From positions 1,178,001-1,242,000 of the forward strand of contig NC_014220.1 in NCBI RefSeq assembly GCF_000092405.1: a stretch of 64,000 bases of DNA. Direction: 5' to 3'. This DNA comes from Syntrophothermus lipocalidus DSM 12680. GTDB taxonomy: Bacteria; Bacillota; Syntrophomonadia; Syntrophomonadales; Syntrophothermaceae. Below the pieces are notes generated by a model. The model was given only the letters and a program-made list of their open reading frames with translations. It searched no databases and had not been told where the DNA came from. The translations under genes and the position numbers were made by a program. This document shows positions 17,504-24,487 of this stretch, piece by piece; the stretch's first letter is position 1, and every line of letters begins with the position of its first letter.

Positions 17504-18349
17504 TCATCGCACGGGAAGAAGCTGTGCGGCCTGCTCTAGTTCGTAACCATCGGGGGTAACAACCCGAAAAAGCATAAGGCTAGGTTCTGTTGCTTCGTCT
17601 ATCGTCATCCCTACATCATCATAGTTTATTTTCACTGTTTGATAACCTTGAAGTTGGGGTTCGACTACCACCAACCACTCGTCACCCAATCGGTAAATCT
17701 CCTTGACTTTGCGGTTTATCAACCAGAGCTCAAAAGAGTTCAATGAATTAAAGAAAGTGCTGCCCACCTTTTCTTTGGTAAATCCCAAACTGTAATATAA
17801 TCCTGTTCCCTCAGAGAGGCCACCGGTATAGACAAAAAGATTACGTTGGGCGCAGCTTACAAGTGTACTAACATCACTGTATTTACCACCCATGAATGTA
17901 CTGTGCCAGTATTTGGAGTAAACAGGCCGAACCCAAGTATCATCTTCGCTCGCAATTTCAAAAGGGACTTTGCGACCTAAAGAACGAATATCTTGGATGG
18001 AATAGAGTTGATTTTGTTCTAAGAACTGTTTAACTCGCTCCCTGTTCAATTCATTCACTATTGTTTCTGGCTGTTCTGGCTCGATGGCGCGGAGCCTCTG
18101 TAAGACTTCTGCAGTAATTTTTACTATGTTACCCTCACTACTTTGTTCCCACTGAACACCAGCACCCAAAGCTTCAACAACCCAACGTATAGGAACCATA
18201 ATTCTTCCGTTAACAATTTGTGGTGGAACGTCTGGTTTGATTTCTTGCCCGTTAACAATGAGCTTAATCGGGTTAGCTGCGAAAGCGCCCGCAGCCAGGG
18301 CTAGAGTTAACACAACAGCACCTGTAACTGCTAACCACTTCTTCCCCAC
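17504..18349 (-). CDS. Secreted copper-amine-oxidase-domain protein, paralogue 2
   Basis: About 281 aa. Signal peptide and one copper amine oxidase-like N-terminal domain (to about residue 80), nearly identical to the protein at 13185-13805. It continues into an unrelated C-terminal region of about 200 residues (LYSIQDIRSLGRKVPFEI ... GYQTVKINYDDVG) that I do not recognise. GTG 18349 is chosen because AGGGGGAG lies 8 nt upstream; GTG 18355 touches it. A hairpin (CTGCGATT/AATCGCAG, 18385-18409) lies just upstream and may be an operator. A terminator follows the gene. Confidence 0.75.
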   Translation of the reverse strand: MGKKWLAVTGAVVLTLALAAGAFAANPIKLIVNGQEIKPDVPPQIVNGRIMVPIRWVVEALGAGVQWEQSSEGNIVKITAEVLQRLRAIEPEQPETIVNELNRERVKQFLEQNQLYSIQDIRSLGRKVPFEIASEDDTWVRPVYSKYWHSTFMGGKYSDVSTLVSCAQRNLFVYTGGLSEGTGLYYSLGFTKEKVGSTFFNSLNSFELWLINRKVKEIYRLGDEWLVVVEPQLQGYQTVKINYDDVGMTIDEATEPSLMLFRVVTPDGYELEQAAQLLPVR

Positions 18350-18436
18350 TGGCACTCCCCCTATCTCAATAAATTGATAACTAGCTGCGATTATCTCTCA
18401 AAATCGCAGTATTTCATTTTTTCGTCAGCAATGTGC

Positions 18437-18637
18437 TTTCTACAAACACACTGATACCAGCGCTATCTGGTACATCAATTGCCGTAGTGACGGCCTGCCC
18501 CGTTTGGTTATGGTTGTCTTGCCTTTGTGCTGACCAGAACTGTTTTCCTTCAGGTTCAAGCCGGCCTTCTTTTGCACCTGTTTGTAGTTTTTATACATGG
18601 TATTGGGTTGAATTAGCTTGACGTTCTTTGTTATCAT
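18437..18637 (-). pseudogene. IS110-family transposase C-terminal fragment
   Basis: The frame reads QKKAGLNLKENSSGQHKG then TTITKRGRPSLRQLMYQIAL, the C-terminal transposase domain of IS110/IS116/IS902 enzymes, where a G-x-ITKRG-x-x-LR pattern follows a conserved Ser. The N-terminal DEDD catalytic domain is missing and the ends are ragged, so it is a remnant. Confidence 0.8.
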
Positions 18638-18858
18638 GAAATTACTTCTGGTATTTAGATTTAGGGTGAGCCCGTGTATGCAGCATATTGCTGCTTTTTA
18701 GGCCGCCCTATTCTTTATACCAGGTTTTCTTTTTCCCCTTCAAAGCCGCTCTGCTTCATTACAGGAATGCTTTTTTCGGGCATAGAAAAAGCAGCTCCGA
18801 AGAAGTGCTAATAAATACAGGTTTATTGATTTTTTCCTTTTTTATAGTTTTAGTATTT

Positions 18859-19170
18859 TCACTTGAACAATTTTGTCAAATCCATCTTTGCATATATTAC
18901 GCGATGGACTTCAACTATTTTCTCCGCTTCCCGAACAACGTAAAAAACAGCATAATTTTTCACAATCAACATTCGATAATCTTCTCCCAAAGGCTTTATA
19001 GGGCGGTATATCTTGTGTGCGTAAGGAAAATCCCTCAACAGGGAGATAGAATGCTCTAATGCATCCAGCAAATCCATTGCCGCCTTTGGCGCATTTAACT
19101 GGTCGGATATATACAGGATAATGTCCGTTATATCCTGCTTGGCTATCGGGAGGTAAATGATTTCATACAT
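18859..19170 (-). CDS. ParE/RelE-family toxin
   Basis: 103 aa. It has the RelE/ParE fold pattern: YLPIAKQDITDIILYISDQL at the N-terminus, FPYAHKIYRPIKPLGEDYRM in the middle, and strands ending YAVFYVVREAEKIVEVHRVIYAK. The family includes ribosome-dependent mRNases and gyrase poisons; which applies here is not evident. The start overlaps the antitoxin gene by 8 bp. Confidence 0.88.
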   Translation of the reverse strand: MYEIIYLPIAKQDITDIILYISDQLNAPKAAMDLLDALEHSISLLRDFPYAHKIYRPIKPLGEDYRMLIVKNYAVFYVVREAEKIVEVHRVIYAKMDLTKLFK

Positions 19171-19450
19171 TCCCGTCGTCTACCTTTTTCTGCAAAGTTT
19201 GCCTTAAACTGTCGAAGAACTCTTTATGGGAAAACCGCTGATTGGTTTGTTTTGCTTGCAATTCTGCTTCCTTCAATTTAAAATATACTTCGCTTTCAAA
19301 TTGTAGCTTTTCATAAGTTTCAAAGCTCATCACAACCATATCTCCATAACCATTTTTTGTAAGAAAGACAGGTTCGGAGGTTTCGTGGACAATCCTTGAA
19401 ATCTCTGCGAAATTATTTCGCAAATCGGATACCGGCCTAATCTTTGGCAT
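19163..19450 (-). CDS. Phd/YefM-type antitoxin
   Basis: About 95 aa from ATG 19450, which has GGAGGTG 8 nt upstream; the longer frame to 19480 lacks a ribosome site. IRPVSDLRNNFAEISRIV, EPVFLTKNGYGDMVVMS and FETYEKLQ are the Phd/YefM pattern. A Lys/Gln-rich C-terminal tail should bind the toxin. A perfect palindrome upstream (19471-19505) overlaps the likely promoter and is the expected autorepression site. Confidence 0.88.
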   Translation of the reverse strand: MPKIRPVSDLRNNFAEISRIVHETSEPVFLTKNGYGDMVVMSFETYEKLQFESEVYFKLKEAELQAKQTNQRFSHKEFFDSLRQTLQKKVDDGNV

Positions 19451-19470
19451 AGAAAAACACCTCCACATTT

Positions 19471-19505
19471 TATTTAGCATAATTTTATCATAATTATGCT
19501 AAATA
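19471..19505. promoter_or_regulatory. Palindromic operator of the Phd/ParE pair
   Basis: Two 14 bp arms, TATTTAGCATAATT and AATTATGCTAAATA, flank TTATCAT. The palindrome sits 20-55 bp upstream of the antitoxin start and contains a TAAAAT that could serve as -10 on the minus strand. A second copy with compensating arm changes lies at 20414-20446. Confidence 0.8.
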
Positions 19506-19542
19506 ATTAGAGCGCGCGTCTGAAGCTGTCTTTGTCACCTTA

Positions 19543-19634
19543 AGAATTCAGCAAAACGGGGGTGCAGTCCTTTTTTATCTACGATAATTCCCCGATTTTT
19601 AGGGATTGGTTAGCGTGCAAAAGTCTCAATTGAG
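19543..19634 (+). repeat. Dispersed repeat, copy B
   Basis: It runs from AAGAATTCAGCAAAACGGGG to GTGCAAAAGTCTCA and is about 85 percent identical to copy A at 11697-11796. It lies between the two toxin-antitoxin operons. A short third piece resembling its 3' end is at 20463-20497 (GACTGGTCAATGTGCAAAAT). Confidence 0.65.
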
Positions 19635-19700
19635 ATTGACAAAGATAAAAAGTCCGCAGAGAAAATAGAGAGCTGTTTTTTATGTTAATTTGCTAACCGC

Positions 19701-19729
19701 TTGCATATGGCAATACAATTGAGTAGAAT
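19701..19729 (+). promoter_or_regulatory. Promoter of the RelB/ParE operon
   Basis: TTGCAT at 19701-19706 and TAGAAT at 19724-19729 with a 17 bp spacer, 25 bp ahead of ATG 19754. A strong GGAGG Shine-Dalgarno lies between. Confidence 0.65.
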
Positions 19730-19753
19730 ATATCCAGAAGGAGGTGCTTCGAA

Positions 19754-20059
19754 ATGGCAAGAACCGCTAATATATTTGCCCGCGTTGAACCTGAAATTAA
19801 AGAACAAGCTGAAAAGGTGCTTGAGCAGCTTGGCATTCCGATGTCCAATGCAATCGGGCTTTTTCTGCGTCAGGTTGTGCTTCAGCGCGGAATTCCATTT
19901 GAGATAAAACTCCCTAAAAACAAGCCGTTGTTGATAGAAGAGCTTAGTGAGCAGCAGTTTAATGCGAAAATTGAGGAAGGTATGGCTGATTTAAACAGCG
20001 GAAAGGTTGTTTCGGCAGAAAAAGTTTTTGCCAGGCTAAGCAAGGATTACGGGCTATGA
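19754..20059 (+). CDS. RelB/DinJ-family antitoxin
   Basis: 101 aa. ARTANIFARVEPEIKEQAEK and LGIPMSNAIGLFLRQVVLQR form the ribbon-helix-helix of RelB/DinJ antitoxins, followed by GIPFEIKLP, typical of the family. The acidic and hydrophobic tail after residue 60 should wrap the toxin. ATG overlaps the toxin gene (ATGA). Confidence 0.92.
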   Translation: MARTANIFARVEPEIKEQAEKVLEQLGIPMSNAIGLFLRQVVLQRGIPFEIKLPKNKPLLIEELSEQQFNAKIEEGMADLNSGKVVSAEKVFARLSKDYGL

Positions 20060-20382
20060 GCGCTTGGAAAGTGGTTTATACCGAACAGGCGGAAAACGAC
20101 CTGCGCGCCATTTACGAATACATCGCTTTTTCGCTGCTTGAGCCTAAAATTGCAGAAAGACAGACGAAACGGATTATTGAAGCTGCAGCAAAACTAAATG
20201 AAATGCCTTACCGCTGTCGTTTATATGAAAAAGAACCGTGGCGCAGCAAGGGGCTTCGGGTTTTACCGGTTGATAATTATTTGGTGTTTTATCTGCCCGT
20301 TGAAGATCGGGGAACTGTTGTAATAATCCGTATTATGTATGGCGGGCGGAATATCGAGAAGCAATTGCATAACGGAGAATAG
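20056..20382 (+). CDS. RelE/ParE-family toxin
   Basis: 108 aa. WKVVYTEQAENDLRAIYEYI at the start and LRVLPVDNYLVFYLPVEDR, then VVIIRIMYGGRNIEKQL at the end, are the RelE/ParE pattern, closest to plasmid-stabilisation type toxins. It starts within the antitoxin stop (ATGA overlap), so translation is coupled. It is not closely similar to the toxin at 18859-19170. Confidence 0.92.
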   Translation: MSAWKVVYTEQAENDLRAIYEYIAFSLLEPKIAERQTKRIIEAAAKLNEMPYRCRLYEKEPWRSKGLRVLPVDNYLVFYLPVEDRGTVVIIRIMYGGRNIEKQLHNGE

Positions 20383-20392
20383 CTTATAGAAC

Positions 20393-20446
20393 AGAAAAAC
20401 ACCTCCACATATTGCTTAGCATAATTTTATCATAATTATGCTAAGC
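20393..20446. repeat. Orphan copy of a toxin-antitoxin promoter/operator
   Basis: AGAAAAACACCTCCACAT (20393-20410) is identical to 19451-19468 and contains the complement of the antitoxin ribosome site. It is followed by the palindrome GCTTAGCATAATT-TTATCAT-AATTATGCTAAGC (20414-20446). No antitoxin gene follows on the minus strand, so this is a duplicated control region without its gene. Confidence 0.75.
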
Positions 20447-20579
20447 TATGCGATAAATCACCGATTATACAAGACTGGTCAATGTGCAAAATCTCATATA
20501 AGAAAAATTGTCAATTTCCCATGCCCGTCATCCTCAAAAAATGGCCAGAATCCCCCTCCAAACCTCAACCTACAAGGCT

Positions 20580-21956
20580 TCACCCCCTGTTGTTCTTCTT
20601 GAGCAAGACCACAGTCTCCACATGCCCGGTCTGGGGAAACATGTCGACCGGCTGCACTGCATTTATTGTGTAACCTTGGTTTGCCAGGTGGCCCAAGTCT
20701 CTTGCCAAGGTAGCCGGGTTACAGGAGACGTACACCAGGCGGGCCGGGCTCATAGTAACCAAGGCCTGCAGGAACCCCCGATTGAGTCCCTGGCGCGGCG
20801 GGTCTACCACGGCTACATCTGGTCGCTCGTGATCCAAGGCGGCATTCGTGACCCAGTCCTCAACCCTCTGGGCGATAAACCGCACATTCTTGATACCGTT
20901 ACCTCTGGCATTTTTCTGTGCATCCGCTACAGCTTTCTCGTTCTCTTCCACGGCGATAACTTTTTTCGCTCTCTCGGCTAAAAACAAAGCTATAGTCCCC
21001 ACCCCGGAATAGGCGTCGAGTACCGTTTCCGTCCCATTTAGCTCAGCAAATTCGCTAACAATGCGGTAAAGTAACTCGGTTTGAACCCGGTTCACTTGAA
21101 AGAAAGAGCCGGGAGAAATTTCGAAGCTCAAATGCTCTATTTTATCGGTTATCTCTGGTTTGCCGGAGAGAAGCCTGAACTTCGGTCCCAAAGCCAACGG
21201 GCTCCTGCCCGGGTTGATGTTTTGGTAAACCGAAGTTAGCTGGGGAAAAGCTTCACCGAGGCCCTGAAGGAAATGAGAGTTTAGCGATTTTTCGTGGGTA
21301 GTAACAAAGACAGCCATCATTTCTCCTGTTGCAGAGCTTTCGCGGATGACCAGGTTTCGCAACCGACCATCGCCGGTCTGGGGATGGTAAACCTCTACCC
21401 CCGATTCAGTAAGGGATTGCTCCAGGTAACCTAGCAGGTTATTGACCGCCGGGCTGAAGAGCAAGCAATCTCGTGCAGGAACAGCTTGGTAGCTTCCCGG
21501 TTTGAAAAATCCAAAAAACACCCGACCATCGTTTTTACCGGCATGAAATTGGCCTTTGTTCCGGTAATGCCACGGGTTATCCATCCCTCTAACAGGCAAA
21601 ACCTCACACTCAAGATGTCCTATCCTTTTTAATGCCTGTACTACCACTTCCCTTTTTAGTTCCAGTTGCCGGCTGTAATCTATGTGTTGAAGCTGGCAAC
21701 CCCCACATTGACCAAAAACCGGACAAACTGGAGTTGCCCGGTGCGCGGAACGAGTAACTATCTCTTCTAAGGCAGCTCTCGCATAACGAGACCTTACTTC
21801 GGTTATCCGAGCCAGCACCGTTTCCCCTGGAATGGCTCCAGGTACGAACACCGTAAACCCCTTAATCTTACCGACGCCTTCACCGTTGTGGCTAAGCCCG
21901 GTAATGTTCACTTCATATATCTTTGTCGCGGCAACAGGCCTGTCCTTAACCCGCAT
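20580..21956 (-). CDS. rlmD: 23S rRNA (uracil-5-)-methyltransferase, RumA/RlmD type
   Basis: 458 aa. An N-terminal TRAM domain (about 10-70; GLSHNGEGVGKIKGFTVFV) is followed by a 4Fe-4S-type cysteine cluster (CPVFGQCGGC about 77-86 and ARDC later) and a Rossmann methyltransferase: VLDAYSGVGTIALFLA binds SAM, VVDPPRQGL follows, and YVSCNPATLARD carries the catalytic Cys. It methylates a U in 23S rRNA; Firmicutes homologues may modify two sites (RlmCD), so the exact target is open. ATG 21956 follows GGAGG. Confidence 0.92.
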   Translation of the reverse strand: MRVKDRPVAATKIYEVNITGLSHNGEGVGKIKGFTVFVPGAIPGETVLARITEVRSRYARAALEEIVTRSAHRATPVCPVFGQCGGCQLQHIDYSRQLELKREVVVQALKRIGHLECEVLPVRGMDNPWHYRNKGQFHAGKNDGRVFFGFFKPGSYQAVPARDCLLFSPAVNNLLGYLEQSLTESGVEVYHPQTGDGRLRNLVIRESSATGEMMAVFVTTHEKSLNSHFLQGLGEAFPQLTSVYQNINPGRSPLALGPKFRLLSGKPEITDKIEHLSFEISPGSFFQVNRVQTELLYRIVSEFAELNGTETVLDAYSGVGTIALFLAERAKKVIAVEENEKAVADAQKNARGNGIKNVRFIAQRVEDWVTNAALDHERPDVAVVDPPRQGLNRGFLQALVTMSPARLVYVSCNPATLARDLGHLANQGYTINAVQPVDMFPQTGHVETVVLLKKNNRG

Positions 21957-22023
21957 TTACAACCTCCTGTCATCGCACAGCATACCGCACCCCGGGTCAA
22001 TTCCTCTCTCACCCGCACAACCA

Positions 22024-22914
22024 TTAAGTCACCACATAGTACTCGTTGTCTTTGACCACCCTGCCCTGAGCTATAAGGCGTTCCAGGTGCTTGACATCCA
22101 TATTCCTTTCAATAACGCGGTACAACGCTTCGTATTCTTCCGGGTAGTTATATTTACCGTAAATTGTCTTCCAGCTCACTATTTCGTTCAAAGTAGCCTT
22201 GCCAAAGCGCTTGAGATTGGCCACAAGATCATCCTCCCGCTTGAAGATGATATCGCGGTAATCGCGCAGGCGCTGGCGGACATTACGCTTTACTATTCCT
22301 TCCCCGTGTCCGGCTAAAATCATGTCCGGCTGGAGTTCTATCAAGAACTCGAGGCTGGAAATAAAATCTTCAATAGAGGATACGGGGTTGCCGTAGAAAG
22401 GACCGAAATCGGTCAAATCAATATCCCCAGAATAAAGGATCCCCTCGTCCAAGAAAAAGAACCCGCAATGCCCCGGCGTGTGGCCTGGCAGGTGTAGAAC
22501 TTGAATCCGGTTTTTCCCCAAGTCTATGACCTGCCCGGGAAAAAGGTGCCCGTCCGGTTTTCCTGAACTCCATTCCCCTGCCTGCATCATCAGCTTTCCA
22601 AAAACCTTTTCTTCTGAACTGCTAAACCCAAAAGCTTCCAAGAATTTCTGTTCCGATTCCATCCACATCTCTTCCATGGGATAAAGGCAGAAGGGCTTAT
22701 GTATCCTGTTGCGGTTGTAAACGTGATCGAGGTGGCCGTGCGTGTACAACACCACATCCACCTGCTTCCCTTCTATGATCTCAAGCAAGTGGCTGGCTGG
22801 CATGGCGGTGTCTAAGAAGCAGCACCGGTCGTCCTGTACCAACACGCAATGGCAGTACGGGAACTGGAAAAAGGGTCCTTCGATAAAAGTGATGGTGTCC
22901 GTGATCCTTTTCAC
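22024..22914 (-). CDS. MBL-fold metallo-hydrolase, paralogue 1
   Basis: About 296 aa. The metal-binding motif THGHLDH (about 62-68) is followed by LPGHTPGHCGFFFLD and LYSGDIDL (Asp ligand) and a late AGHG His, so the di-metal site is complete. The C-terminal 90 residues form a helical winged-helix-like domain. GTG 22914 is chosen because it follows the SGNH gene with GGGGGTG overlapping that gene's stop; the longer frame runs into that gene. It is homologous to the protein at 23538-24449. Substrate unknown. Confidence 0.82.
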   Translation of the reverse strand: MKRITDTITFIEGPFFQFPYCHCVLVQDDRCCFLDTAMPASHLLEIIEGKQVDVVLYTHGHLDHVYNRNRIHKPFCLYPMEEMWMESEQKFLEAFGFSSSEEKVFGKLMMQAGEWSSGKPDGHLFPGQVIDLGKNRIQVLHLPGHTPGHCGFFFLDEGILYSGDIDLTDFGPFYGNPVSSIEDFISSLEFLIELQPDMILAGHGEGIVKRNVRQRLRDYRDIIFKREDDLVANLKRFGKATLNEIVSWKTIYGKYNYPEEYEALYRVIERNMDVKHLERLIAQGRVVKDNEYYVVT

Positions 22915-22918
22915 AGCA

Positions 22919-23464
22919 TCACACCCCCTGATCGAATACCCTCGGGTCGATGGCTCGCCCCATCGCTTCGTATCCTTGCCTGCTAGGATGAGCCCCATCC
23001 AGGAAATAACTATCGATTACATTGCCGTTACCGTCTATGAAAGCCGAATAAAAATCTATAATCGGCAGGTTTTTCGCTTGGGCATGAGCCTTTATCCACT
23101 CTCGTAGCCTGACCAATCGCCTTTCCATTTCCTCATCGTCGATGGGAATGGGCAAGCCCAGTACCGGCTTAATGCCATTCGCTTCGGCAAGTTCGACCAT
23201 CCTCTTCAGGTTATCCACAATGCGGTCATGCGATTCTCTCCAGACCACATCGTTCGTGCCTCCCATTATGACCACGTGGGTGGGACGGTGAGCCAGTACA
23301 CTCCGCTCAAAGCGCCTCAACATATCTCCCGTCGTGTTCCCGTTGATACCTTCGTTGATGACCTCGTACCCGGTTATTTCAGCCAGGTATGTCGTCCACG
23401 ATGTCCTGGGACCATACGGGAACCCATAAGTAAGGCTGTCTCCTAAGCAAACGATACGTTTCAC
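22919..23464 (-). CDS. SGNH/GDSL-family hydrolase
   Basis: 181 aa. The four blocks of the SGNH fold are present: CLGDSLTYG with the nucleophilic Ser (about 10), INGNTTGDML with Gly, VIMGGTNDV with Asn (about 69), and DGAHPSRQGY with the Asp-His pair. There is no signal peptide, so it is a cytoplasmic esterase/lipase of the TesA-like class. It lies between two related MBL-fold genes and shares translation signals with the downstream one. Confidence 0.9.
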   Translation of the reverse strand: MKRIVCLGDSLTYGFPYGPRTSWTTYLAEITGYEVINEGINGNTTGDMLRRFERSVLAHRPTHVVIMGGTNDVVWRESHDRIVDNLKRMVELAEANGIKPVLGLPIPIDDEEMERRLVRLREWIKAHAQAKNLPIIDFYSAFIDGNGNVIDSYFLDGAHPSRQGYEAMGRAIDPRVFDQGV

Positions 23465-23537
23465 TCCCCATCTCCTCCTAGGTAAAGAACGATCACCGGT
23501 AGTGCCGACCTCGCCTTTCGGAATGAAGTAAGTTAAA

Positions 23538-24449
23538 TCATACCTTATACCACACGTTGCCGTCTGTACCCACTACACCCATTTTTTCCAGCCTATCCAG
23601 GTGTTTGAGTAACATCAGCTTTTCCCAGAATTCATAGTAAACATGAGGATGGTCAGAGTAAATGATGCCTTTGGATGCCAGGTCATTTAGAGTCTGTGGA
23701 GTTTCCAGAAGACCTATGACCCGGGACTCTCTCTCAAAAATCTTCTGCCGATAGGCATCGAGCTCTGCTCCGATGTTCTCTGTGATGTAACGCCGGTGGC
23801 AACTGACTATCACTTGCGGGGCAAGCATCTTCAATTTCTCGATGGAGCTGAGGAAATCGTCCAAGTTGGAGAGGTAGCTGGCATACCAGGGACCAAAAGG
23901 GATCAAGTCTATATCACCGGAAAACAAAACCCCCTCCTGTTCAAAGAAAAAGCAACTGTGGCCAGGAGTATGACCAGGAGTATGGATAACCGTCGCTTTT
24001 GTTTTCCCAAAGTCGAAAACGTCACCCTCTTGAAACATCAGGTCAATCCTCTTCACCCGAGAGGTGACGTCTGGGAAATCGGGATCGGGATGTCGTTCTC
24101 TCATCATCTTGCCATATTCTAGGTTAGGGGCTTCCAACAACTCATCCCATAGTTGTAGCCCCACGTAATAGAAGTACTTTTCACGCGATACCATCGCGGG
24201 ATAATCGAGAGCATGGATACAGTAAGTGGACTTAGCAAAGAGTTCGTGGCCGTGAGTATGGTCGGGGTGAAAATGGGAATAAATCACCATATCGACTGAT
24301 TCAGGATCCAGTTCCGCGAAAGCTTTCCTTCCCGCCCCGGTGTCGAACACGGCTTTCACGTCCCCGTCCACGTACAGGCAGTGGCAATAAGGGTAAGCCG
24401 CTTTGGACTGGGCCCGGATTATCTTTATCGGTCCTGTCAGTTCTGTCAT
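23538..24449 (-). CDS. MBL-fold metallo-hydrolase, paralogue 2
   Basis: About 303 aa. SHFHPDHTHGH is the metal-binding core (about 62-72). HTPGHTPGHSCFFFE, LFSGDIDLIPFGPWY and a late SCHRR supply the rest of the site. It shares the PYCHC motif near the N-terminus, the GDID block and the C-terminal helical domain with the protein at 22024-22914, so the pair arose by duplication. ATG 24449 follows a G-run; the frame to 24473 has no better signal. Confidence 0.82.
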   Translation of the reverse strand: MTELTGPIKIIRAQSKAAYPYCHCLYVDGDVKAVFDTGAGRKAFAELDPESVDMVIYSHFHPDHTHGHELFAKSTYCIHALDYPAMVSREKYFYYVGLQLWDELLEAPNLEYGKMMRERHPDPDFPDVTSRVKRIDLMFQEGDVFDFGKTKATVIHTPGHTPGHSCFFFEQEGVLFSGDIDLIPFGPWYASYLSNLDDFLSSIEKLKMLAPQVIVSCHRRYITENIGAELDAYRQKIFERESRVIGLLETPQTLNDLASKGIIYSDHPHVYYEFWEKLMLLKHLDRLEKMGVVGTDGNVWYKV

Positions 24450-24487
24450 GACACGTAATCCCCCGTGATTCAAGCAGTCTCAAGCAC

